A stretch of DNA of 6,548 nucleotides from Dehalococcoidia bacterium (lineage in GTDB: Bacteria; Chloroflexota; Dehalococcoidia; JACPQF01): contig JAUSEJ010000837.1 of the NCBI GenBank assembly GCA_030650265.1, positions 1-6,548 of the forward strand, given 5' to 3'. The notes beneath the pieces are model-generated. The model did no database searches, was not told where the DNA came from, and saw nothing but the letters and a program-made list of their open reading frames with translations. The position numbers and the translations under genes are program-made. Below, one piece after another: positions 1 through 5,321 of this stretch (its first letter is position 1; every line of letters starts with the position of its first letter).

Positions 1-16
1 GTCTACAGAAAGAAAT

Positions 17-23
17 AGGAGGT
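17..23 (+). promoter_or_regulatory. Ribosome binding site of the selenoperoxiredoxin gene
   Basis: A strong Shine-Dalgarno sequence, AGGAGGT, lies 5 nt before the ATG at 29. It decides the start of the peroxiredoxin gene. It shows that the N-terminal segment in frame 2 (29-109) is a real translation start, even though the rest of the homologous protein continues in another frame. Confidence 0.8.
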
Positions 24-28
24 TCCCG

Positions 29-510
29 ATGAGCGATAATAGTGAATTAGCGGTTGGGCATAAAGCGCCGGCTTTTTGCTTGCCTGACCAAAACGGCGAT
101 GCCCCTGTCTGAGAGATTATGAGGGCAGGTGGGTGGTCGTCTATTTCTATCCCAAAGACAACACAACTGGCTGAACATCCGAAGCGGTAAGTTTTACCGA
201 GAGTATAGACGACTTTACAAAGTTGAACGCGGTGGTGTTTGGCATCAGCCCCGATTCGACGGAGAGTCACCAGAAGTTCATTGCCAAGTATAGTTTGAGG
301 GTCACGCTGTTGAGCGATCCCGGACACCAGGTGCTCGAGAGTTTTGGGGCGTGGCAATTGAAGAACATGTCCGGGGAGGAACGCATGGGAGTCGTGCGCA
401 GCACCTTCCTCGTCGATCCAAAGGGTAAGATTATCCATATCTGGCGGAACGTCAAGGTGGCCGGGCACATCGACGAAGTGAAGCAGCGGCTGACTGATCT
501 TAAAGACTAG
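29..510 (+). CDS. Bcp/PrxQ-family peroxiredoxin, probable selenoprotein, with an apparent frameshift near codon 27
   Basis: This is a thiol (here selenol) peroxidase that reduces hydrogen and organic peroxides in the cytoplasm. Codons 1-27 (29-109) read as the family N-terminus, including GHKAPAFCLPDQNG. Frame 1 from 109 to 510 then reads LRDYEGRWVVVYFYPKDNT, an in-frame TGA at 172-174, and the rest of the family, including FGISPDSTESH, LLSDPGH, VRSTFLVDP and IWRNVKVAGH. Together they give about 160 aa, the normal Bcp length. In the PxxxTxxC active-site motif (P42, T46, position 49) the TGA occupies exactly the peroxidatic Cys, so I read it as Sec49. The conserved active-site Arg is R124. The position five after Sec, where many Bcp proteins have a resolving Cys, is Val; the only other Cys is C17. 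The two frames join only if one base is missing near 107-110, either a sequencing or assembly deletion or a real mutation. The TTG at 223 is an internal Leu codon, not a start. A pseudogene with two lesions is the alternative. Confidence 0.75.
107..112 (+). other. Apparent one-base deletion (frameshift point) in the peroxiredoxin gene
   Basis: Frame 2 reads GTC (107-109) and then TGA (110-112). Family homology resumes in frame 1 at CTG (109-111). Adding one C, to give GTC CTG AGA, restores a continuous protein whose NGD-to-DY spacing matches typical Bcp proteins. No slippery heptamer suited to -1 frameshifting is present, and the arrangement is not the +1 site of prfB. A lost base is therefore more likely than programmed frameshifting. 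Reading this TGA as Sec would not help, because frame 2 downstream shows no peroxiredoxin homology. Confidence 0.65.
172..174 (+). other. In-frame TGA at the peroxidatic Cys position: candidate selenocysteine codon
   Basis: The codons around it read D-N-T-T-G-TGA-T-S-E-A, against the family pattern D-N-T-P-G-C-T-x-E-A. The stop falls on the one residue whose replacement by Sec is chemically meaningful. The reading frame stays open for 111 more codons with full family conservation. Sec-containing peroxiredoxins are known in bacteria, for example PrxU of Eubacterium acidaminophilum. Confidence 0.82.
185..199 (+). promoter_or_regulatory. Candidate bacterial SECIS hairpin
   Basis: CGGTAA (185-190) and TTACCG (194-199) are perfectly complementary and close a GTT loop. 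The loop begins 16 nt after the TGA, and its first base is G followed by T. Bacterial SECIS elements lie in the coding region just after the UGA, with a small apical loop about 16-37 nt away and a G in the first two loop positions. This hairpin meets those rules at the short end of the distance range. The stem does not extend further by simple pairing. Its presumed role is to bind the SelB elongation factor. It was found by eye, without a folding calculation. Confidence 0.65.
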
Positions 511-516
511 AAGTTC

Positions 517-1101
517 TCACTTGCCAGCAAAGTAGGCGAGCGCCTTGCGTATCTTTTCTTCGGTTGACAGATCAGAAGAATCGGGCAGAGACGCCACAGC
601 GGCGGCAGCTTCGGCCATATTATAGCCTAGAGCGCCGAGCGCGGCGAGAACCCGGGCCTGGTCCGGATCGACTTGGGGTTGCGGAAGAGATAGCGGTACG
701 TGGTCGAACTTTCCCCGCAGTTCGAGGATCAGCCTTGCCGCAACCTTCTTTCCGACGCCTGGAATGTGAGTCAGCAAGTCAGCATTCTGAGCGGCGATGG
801 CATAGATCAAGCGGTCCGGAGGGATGGAGGAGAGAATCGCCAGCGCCACCTTCGGTCCGACGCCGCCGACGCCGAGTAGCATGTCGAAACAGGTAAGATA
901 TTCCGGCGTGATGAAGCCGTAAAGGGACAGTGCGTCCTCACGTACGTGGAGGTGTGTATGAAGCCTGGCTTCAGTGCCCACAGGGCCGAGGGTTGAGAAG
1001 GCGGAGGTGGGAACAGATACCTTGAAGCTTATTCCCCCGACCTTGATCACCACCCAGTCGGTACCCCTCGATTCCAATGTACCCTGTAATCCGGCTATCA
1101 C
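517..1101 (-). CDS. ruvA: Holliday junction DNA helicase subunit RuvA
   Basis: This 194-aa protein has the usual length and domain order of RuvA. The OB-fold domain (about 1-62) includes the acidic-pin residues E55 and D56 in REDALSLYGF. Two helix-hairpin-helix motifs follow (GVGGVGPK at about 77-84 and IPGVGKK at about 113-119). A flexible linker (about 133-146) leads to the C-terminal domain III, which contacts RuvB. RuvA tetramers hold the four-way junction open and load the RuvB motor for branch migration. The start is GTG at 1101, inside a GTGA overlap with the ruvC stop and preceded by GGAGGG, so translation is probably coupled to ruvC. It is the last gene of the yebC-ruvC-ruvA run. No ruvB follows; the gene ends 6 nt from the convergent peroxiredoxin stop. 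Confidence 0.96.
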   Translation of the reverse strand: MIAGLQGTLESRGTDWVVIKVGGISFKVSVPTSAFSTLGPVGTEARLHTHLHVREDALSLYGFITPEYLTCFDMLLGVGGVGPKVALAILSSIPPDRLIYAIAAQNADLLTHIPGVGKKVAARLILELRGKFDHVPLSLPQPQVDPDQARVLAALGALGYNMAEAAAAVASLPDSSDLSTEEKIRKALAYFAGK

Positions 1102-1595
1102 TGTTGCCCTCCGATCATCCTCGTGTATTTCATGGTGTTAATGTGGCAAATAGCGATGGCCAGTGCATCGGCGGCATCATCCGGTTCGGGCAGGGCGTCC
1201 AGATTAAGGAGCAGCTTGACCATAGTCTGGACCTGAAACTTCGATCCCCGTCCATAGTCGGCTATGGCCTGTTTGACATGGAGAGGGGTGTATTCACTAA
1301 CCGGAACATCGCTATTCGCCGCCGCCAGAAGCACGACGCCTCTTGCTTGACCAACGACGAAAGCGGTTCTGGCGTTCTTGGCGAAGAATAGTTGCTCCAC
1401 GGCGGCGTAGGAGGGTTTGTGTCGGGCAATGAGCGCCATCAGGCCTTGATACAACACCTGCAATCGCCGCGGTAGGGGCTGGCTGGCCGGTGTGGTGAGG
1501 ACGCCGTAATCAACCAGACACAGCCCGTTGGGGCCTTCCCTTACCAGGCCGTACCCCATCTTGGCTGTCCCGGGGTCTATACCAAGTGTGACCAT
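1098..1595 (-). CDS. ruvC: Crossover junction endodeoxyribonuclease RuvC
   Basis: RuvC is the Mg2+-dependent dimeric resolvase that nicks Holliday junctions symmetrically after branch migration. The 165-aa product is of typical length. All four catalytic acidic residues of the RNase H-like fold can be placed: D7 in LGIDPGTAKMGYG, E67 in AAVEQLFFAKN, and D140 and D143 in DDAADALAIA. The start is ATG at 1595, one base after the yebC stop, with GAGGG overlapping the end of yebC. The gene ends in a 4-nt overlap with ruvA. This spacing implies a single transcript with yebC and ruvA. Nothing appears degraded. Confidence 0.97.
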   Translation of the reverse strand: MVTLGIDPGTAKMGYGLVREGPNGLCLVDYGVLTTPASQPLPRRLQVLYQGLMALIARHKPSYAAVEQLFFAKNARTAFVVGQARGVVLLAAANSDVPVSEYTPLHVKQAIADYGRGSKFQVQTMVKLLLNLDALPEPDDAADALAIAICHINTMKYTRMIGGQQ

Positions 1596-1596
1596 A

Positions 1597-2346
1597 CTAT
1601 CCCTCGTACTTCTTCAGTACCTCATCGGGGATGTCGGCATTGGTATATACCCTCTGAATGTCGTCAAGCTCTTCCAGCTTGTCCATCAGGCGAAGAGTCT
1701 GCAGAGACTCCTTTTCTTGCAGTGCTACCGTCGTCTTCGGCACCCGCGAAAAGTCGGCCGAGGTAACCTTGACGCCGGCGCTCTCCATCTTCTTTCGTAC
1801 AGGCTCCAGATCATGGGGCTGAGTGTAGACTTCGATATAACCATCTTCGATCTTCACGTCTTCGGCGCCGGCATCTATGGCCGCCAACACCAGTTCGTCC
1901 TGATCGACTTTGCCCGGCTCGATGGTCAAGATACCTCTTGCGTCAAACAGCCAGGCGACACTTCCGGCTTCGCCCATGCACCCACCGCTGCGGGTGAATA
2001 GATTTCGTACTTCGGCGACCGTTCGATTCCGGTTATCGGTGAGAGCCTCCACAAATACGGCTACGCCGCTGGGACCGTAGCCTTCGTAGGTGATTTCCTC
2101 CAATACGACGCCTTCCGCGCCACCAGAAGCGCGCTTGATCGCCCGATCAATGTTTTCGACGGGCATGTTCTGTTCTTTCGCGCGCTGGACGGCAAGCCGT
2201 AGACGGAAGTTTGATTCAGGATCGGGACCGCCCTGTCGAGCGGCTACCATTATCTCCCGTCCAAACTTGGTGAATATCTGGCCTCGTTTGGCATCGTTTA
2301 CCCCTTTTTGGCGCTTTATTTGCGACCATTTTGAATGACCAGACAT
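1597..2346 (-). CDS. yebC: YebC/PmpR/TACO1 family protein
   Basis: The 249-aa product begins with the family signature MSGHSKWSQIKRQKG, followed by AKRGQIFTKFGREI, and has the three-domain length of YebC. Family members were long annotated as transcription regulators. The mitochondrial homologue TACO1 promotes translation, and bacterial members have been linked to relief of ribosome stalling at proline-rich stretches. The exact role here cannot be read from sequence. The start at 2346 is supported by AAAGGAGT 8 nt upstream. It is the promoter-proximal gene of the yebC-ruvC-ruvA operon, a widespread bacterial arrangement. Confidence 0.95.
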   Translation of the reverse strand: MSGHSKWSQIKRQKGVNDAKRGQIFTKFGREIMVAARQGGPDPESNFRLRLAVQRAKEQNMPVENIDRAIKRASGGAEGVVLEEITYEGYGPSGVAVFVEALTDNRNRTVAEVRNLFTRSGGCMGEAGSVAWLFDARGILTIEPGKVDQDELVLAAIDAGAEDVKIEDGYIEVYTQPHDLEPVRKKMESAGVKVTSADFSRVPKTTVALQEKESLQTLRLMDKLEELDDIQRVYTNADIPDEVLKKYEG

Positions 2347-2354
2347 TTGGCATC

Positions 2355-2360
2355 ACTCCT
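2355..2360 (-). promoter_or_regulatory. Ribosome binding site of yebC
   Basis: On the minus strand AGGAGT sits 8 nt before the yebC ATG. This confirms the start at 2346 and the direction of the operon. Confidence 0.75.
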
Positions 2361-2403
2361 TTGTCACCGGGCATGGACACGAAAGAAACTGTTCTTATGT
2401 TTC

Positions 2404-2433
2404 AGTATAGCTTCACGTTTTGCCGGTTGTCAA
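2404..2433 (-). promoter_or_regulatory. Sigma-70-type promoter of the yebC-ruvC-ruvA operon
   Basis: On the minus strand a perfect -35 box, TTGACA (2428-2433), and a -10 box, TATACT (2404-2409, five of six consensus bases), are separated by 18 nt. Transcription would start near 2397, leaving a leader of about 50 nt before yebC. A small inverted repeat (GAAAC 2385-2389 and GTTTC 2399-2403) abuts the -10 box and spans the predicted start; it could be an operator or a leader hairpin. It does not match the E. coli or Bacillus SOS box forms that I know. Confidence 0.75.
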
Positions 2434-2540
2434 GCAGCAAAGGTGTCGGGAAAGCATTACATGGCTTCCTAATAGGCTCGAGATGTGTTATATTATTACA
2501 GGTACAGAATAGGCTAAGCTGCGCGAAACTTGCTTGGGTC

Positions 2541-2815
2541 ATGATTTTGAAGGCGCCAGGCAGATTTGATGAGGGCGATTTGGAGTTATTGGCCACCATT
2601 GGTTCTGATACGGCAACTGCCATAGACGATGCCAACCTGCGCCGGGTTCTTCAAACTGAGGAACTTGGGGGTCAAGGGGACACGATTCGAGTGCTGGCAG
2701 ACGCGGTACGCAACAAGGATTGGTATGTCAGAGGCCATGCCGACCGGGTGACCCACTACTCCGTACTCACTGCCGAAAGTCTGGCGTTGGCCAGGGAGGA
2801 AAGGGAGATATTTTA
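2541..2815 (+). pseudogene. Remnant of a GAF / HD-GYP signalling protein
   Basis: The translation resembles the end of a GAF domain (MILKAPGRFDEGDLELLATI, then TATAIDDANLRR). The start of an HD-GYP domain follows (TIRVLADAVRNKDWYVRGHA, then DRVTHYSVLTAESLALAREE). HD-GYP proteins are usually cyclic-di-GMP phosphodiesterases or related hydrolases. Here the reading stops at TAG just after EREIF, before the HD and GYP motifs where catalysis resides. No N-terminal sensor region or convincing start is visible upstream. The open frame extends back to 2331, but that part overlaps the yebC start and promoter and shows no homology. The likely reading is a decayed internal fragment with both ends lost, not a functional gene. 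An unusual short stand-alone protein is possible but unlikely. Confidence 0.65.
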
Positions 2816-2890
2816 GACATCCCTTGCTCCTTGTCCTCTCTCTTTATGCTGCTTCGCTCATTCTGTAGATTCAAATACTAGAATGTACAG

Positions 2891-2897
2891 AGGGGGG
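2891..2897 (+). promoter_or_regulatory. Ribosome binding site of the PHP/AlbA_2 gene
   Basis: The purine-rich AGGGGGG lies 5 nt before the ATG at 2903 and supports that start. The preceding 75 bases (2816-2890), between the HD-GYP relic and this site, contain no convincing promoter. Confidence 0.65.
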
Positions 2898-2902
2898 ACC
2901 TC

Positions 2903-4711
2903 ATGGTTGCCACCCGCAAAGGCGGTAAACGCAAGCCAGCATCCTGGCGGCGTATCGATCTGCATATCCATACGCCCAAGTCCTTATGCTACAGAGAGCC
3001 TGGAGTAACTTATCTTCAGATTCTCCAAAAGGCGGAAGAACGGAACCTTGACATAATAGCCATCACCGACCACAATTCCGTGGCCGGCTATGCGGCGATG
3101 ATGAGAGAGGTCGAGCAACTTGAACTTCTCGATAAGCTGGGTCGTCTCAAGAAGGAAGAATCGGACACGCTAGCTGAATATCAGCGCCTTCTGGCAAAGA
3201 TTGTCGTGCTGCCCGGCTTTGAGTTCACCGCCACCCTTGGATTTCACCTTCTCGGCATTTATCCGGAAAAGACACCGGTTCGCCGTTTGGAACACATCCT
3301 GCTCGACCTCAACGTCCCGGAGGCCTCGCTTGACTTCGGGAGTAGCGAGGTAGGAGCCACAACTGACGTCATTACGGCCTTCAAGATCATAGACGACAAC
3401 GACGGTCTAGTTGTGGCCGCTCATGCTAACTCGAATCACGGCGTGGCTCTGTTTGACTACAACTTTGGCGGTCAGAGCAAGATATCAATGACGCAGGATA
3501 AGCACCTCCATGCCCTCGAAGTGACCGACCTCGACAGCACAAGCAAGAGGCGTACGGCCACGTTTTTCAACGGCAGCAGGCCGGAGTACCCGCGCAAGAT
3601 GTTCTGTATCCAGGGTTCCGACGCTCACCGTTTGGATCGCGAATCGAATGAAAAACAAGAGTACCTTGGCGTTGGCGACCGGGTAACCGAGGTTCTTATC
3701 GACGAAGTGAGTTGCCAGGCTTTGAAAGAACTTTTCCTAAGCAATCAGTTTGCTCATGTTCGGGCCCAGCGGGTGGTTCGTCAGGCTTTCGACGAGATCA
3801 TGGCGGCAAGGCAGGAAGGACCGAGTATCGTTCGCAGTTTCTACGATGCTTTTCCGGCAAAACCACTCAAGAGAGCTGAGGTCCTAAACGACGTGGTAGC
3901 CTTCAGCAATACCAAGGGGGGCACTATCTACATCGGTACCCCTGCCGGTATCAAGGCGCCGGCGCGGGGCGTGGACAGACCGGAGGAGGCGATCGGCATA
4001 CTCCGCAGCGAAATGCAGAAGAACATTGCGCCGCCCCTCGAGGTGGGTATGGAGGTCAAGACCAGTGAAGGCAAGAACATCATAGTCTTGGATGTCCCCG
4101 AGGGTGTTGACACTCCCTACACAGTGGGCGCCGGTCAGATTTACGTAAGGCAGGAAAGCGAGACGGGCGTTGCCCTGCGGGATGAGATAGTACGGCTAGT
4201 GCTCCGGGGTGCGCGGCGGGTAGAGCCGGAAAGGCAGATGGAGCCGGAAAACAGAAGAGAGACCGTGGTGGCGCCAGCGCAAGAATTGGAAACCACCACG
4301 TCTTCAATAGAGGAAGTAACGTATTCGAACGCTCCGGAGCCCCCCAAGACGGGCGCCGAGATAATGGAGACCGAGGGAAGAGATGGAGTTTTCTATCACA
4401 CGATTCGCGATCTTCGAAACGGGAATGTAATGCGAAACGTAACCCGGTTCTCCGCTCGTCACTTGTGGCATTACGCCATCACGCAGCACGAGGATCATCC
4501 GGCGAGGGAGGAAGAGGTGCAGTGGCGGGGTGATCTAGGATTGTGGAAGGCCTACACGCGAATGGGAACCAAGCGTTACAACTTCGTCCTGCGAAACGGA
4601 GATGGCCCGCTACGCGTCTTCTATGGTGTGACCAAAGAGGGTATCCACGGACAGTGGCAGGAAATGGTCCCCGAGGAGCAAGCCAGGGACGGTGAGCAAG
4701 TTGAGCCATAA
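2903..4711 (+). CDS. PHP-domain metallo-hydrolase fused to an AlbA_2 (Schlafen-like) domain and an unrecognised C-terminal domain
   Basis: The 602-aa protein has no signal peptide or membrane segment, so it is probably cytoplasmic. Residues 15 to about 285 form a PHP domain with an apparently complete metal site: H21 and H23 (DLHIHT), D56 and H57 (ITDHNS), E107 (PGFEF), H115, H174 (AAHANSNHG), and D240 and H242 (GSDAH). PHP domains hydrolyse phosphoester bonds, often on nucleotides or DNA ends. Residues about 300-435 resemble the AlbA_2/Schlafen putative nucleic-acid-binding domain, with VVAFSNTKGGTIYIG (331-345) and QIYVRQES (412-419). The ES-x-x-E-[FY]-K motif usual at the start of that domain is not obvious. 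A charged linker (about 436-475) leads to a tail (about 475-595) rich in Trp, Tyr and Arg that I do not recognise. Substrate and role are unknown; nucleic acid or nucleotide processing, possibly in defence or repair, is inferred. The 3' end overlaps the next gene. Confidence 0.85.
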   Translation: MVATRKGGKRKPASWRRIDLHIHTPKSLCYREPGVTYLQILQKAEERNLDIIAITDHNSVAGYAAMMREVEQLELLDKLGRLKKEESDTLAEYQRLLAKIVVLPGFEFTATLGFHLLGIYPEKTPVRRLEHILLDLNVPEASLDFGSSEVGATTDVITAFKIIDDNDGLVVAAHANSNHGVALFDYNFGGQSKISMTQDKHLHALEVTDLDSTSKRRTATFFNGSRPEYPRKMFCIQGSDAHRLDRESNEKQEYLGVGDRVTEVLIDEVSCQALKELFLSNQFAHVRAQRVVRQAFDEIMAARQEGPSIVRSFYDAFPAKPLKRAEVLNDVVAFSNTKGGTIYIGTPAGIKAPARGVDRPEEAIGILRSEMQKNIAPPLEVGMEVKTSEGKNIIVLDVPEGVDTPYTVGAGQIYVRQESETGVALRDEIVRLVLRGARRVEPERQMEPENRRETVVAPAQELETTTSSIEEVTYSNAPEPPKTGAEIMETEGRDGVFYHTIRDLRNGNVMRNVTRFSARHLWHYAITQHEDHPAREEEVQWRGDLGLWKAYTRMGTKRYNFVLRNGDGPLRVFYGVTKEGIHGQWQEMVPEEQARDGEQVEP

Positions 4712-5225
4712 TGTATTCTACTACTCTGTCTTGACGGCGAGCGACAAGGGATCGCGCGGTGAACGAGAGGATGCTAGCGGCAAGGCAATACAGGATATTC
4801 TCGGCGGAATAGGCGGCGAGAGTCAGGAGTACGCTGTTGTTCCTGACGAGAAGGACCGGATTGCCCCGCTGCTCTGTGACTGGTCCGACAACGGAAAGAC
4901 CGATATCATCGTGACCACTGGCGGCACCGGTCTTGGCCCGAGGGATGTTACGCCGGATGCCACGCTTGCCGTAATCGATCGCCAGGTGCCTGGGATGGCC
5001 GAGGTGATGAGGGCCGAGAGCCTAAAGAAGACGCCGCAGGCGATGCTCAGCCGCGCCGTCGTAGGAGTGCGGGGACGTACTCTCATCGTCAACCTTCCCG
5101 GCAGCCCCAAAGCTGTGCGTGAGTGTCTTGAGGCCATCCTGCCGGCGCTTCCTCACGCCGTGGAGACGTTGCGGGGAGAGGCTAGCGAATGCGCTGACCG
5201 GCCAGAGTTGCGAAGGCCGATGTAG
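4692..5225 (+). CDS. mogA: MogA/MoaB-family molybdopterin adenylyltransferase
   Basis: The enzyme adenylylates molybdopterin, using MgATP, before molybdate insertion in molybdenum cofactor synthesis. The roughly 177-aa product shows the family start VLTASDKGSRGEREDASG, VPDE (D52), the signature TTGGTGLGPRDVTPDAT (D85) and NLPGSPKAV. D52 and D85 keep the 33-residue spacing of the catalytic Asp pair that I recall for E. coli MogA. MoaB is a very similar paralogue, so the symbol is less certain than the family. The GTG start at 4692 gives a 20-nt overlap with the PHP gene. TTG at 4701, preceded by GGTGAG, is an alternative start that removes only three residues. Overlap with the upstream gene suggests translational coupling. 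No other cofactor gene is in the window. Confidence 0.9.
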   Translation: MSKLSHNVFYYSVLTASDKGSRGEREDASGKAIQDILGGIGGESQEYAVVPDEKDRIAPLLCDWSDNGKTDIIVTTGGTGLGPRDVTPDATLAVIDRQVPGMAEVMRAESLKKTPQAMLSRAVVGVRGRTLIVNLPGSPKAVRECLEAILPALPHAVETLRGEASECADRPELRRPM

Positions 5226-5310
5226 GCAGCCTCTGGTGACCCAGGGTGATGCTAAGGAAGTGGATGAGCGTCGGGGTGAGGGGTTCGCGAGGCGCCGGGA
5301 GTCTTAGACC

Positions 5311-5316
5311 GGGGGA
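5311..5316 (+). promoter_or_regulatory. Ribosome binding site of trmD
   Basis: GGGGGA lies 5 nt before the trmD ATG at 5322. The gap from mogA (5226-5321) contains only a weak hairpin around 5229-5245, with no T-run, and no promoter that I would call. trmD may therefore share the upstream transcript. Confidence 0.6.
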
Positions 5317-5321
5317 TTGGC

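Noticed and set aside
110..112. First TGA of the peroxiredoxin gene as a second Sec codon
   Set aside because: Continuing in frame 2 after this TGA gives no family homology and soon reaches a stop. The family sequence resumes in frame 1, so it is a frameshift artefact and not a Sec codon.
564..896. Plus-strand 110-codon open frame inside ruvA
   Set aside because: It lies antisense to well-conserved ruvA, is Arg-rich and low in complexity, and shows no homology. It is a shadow of the GC-rich gene.
1528..2001. Plus-strand 157-codon open frame across ruvC and yebC
   Set aside because: It is antisense to two clearly conserved genes and has no recognisable domain.
2385..2403. LexA/SOS box in the yebC leader
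   Set aside because: It fits neither CTGT-N8-ACAG nor GAAC-N4-GTTC. Only a weak inverted repeat remains.
2331..2540. Upstream part of the plus-strand open frame (161 codons) as coding
   Set aside because: It overlaps the yebC start, Shine-Dalgarno sequence and promoter, has no start signal and shows no recognisable homology. Similarity begins only at about 2541.
2853..2881. Possible promoter TTCGCT - 17 nt - TACTAG before the PHP gene
   Set aside because: Both boxes match only about three of six consensus bases, which is too weak to call.
5229..5245. Hairpin after mogA as a terminator
   Set aside because: The stem is short with a wobble pair, the loop is TGAC, and no run of T follows. It does not qualify as an intrinsic terminator.
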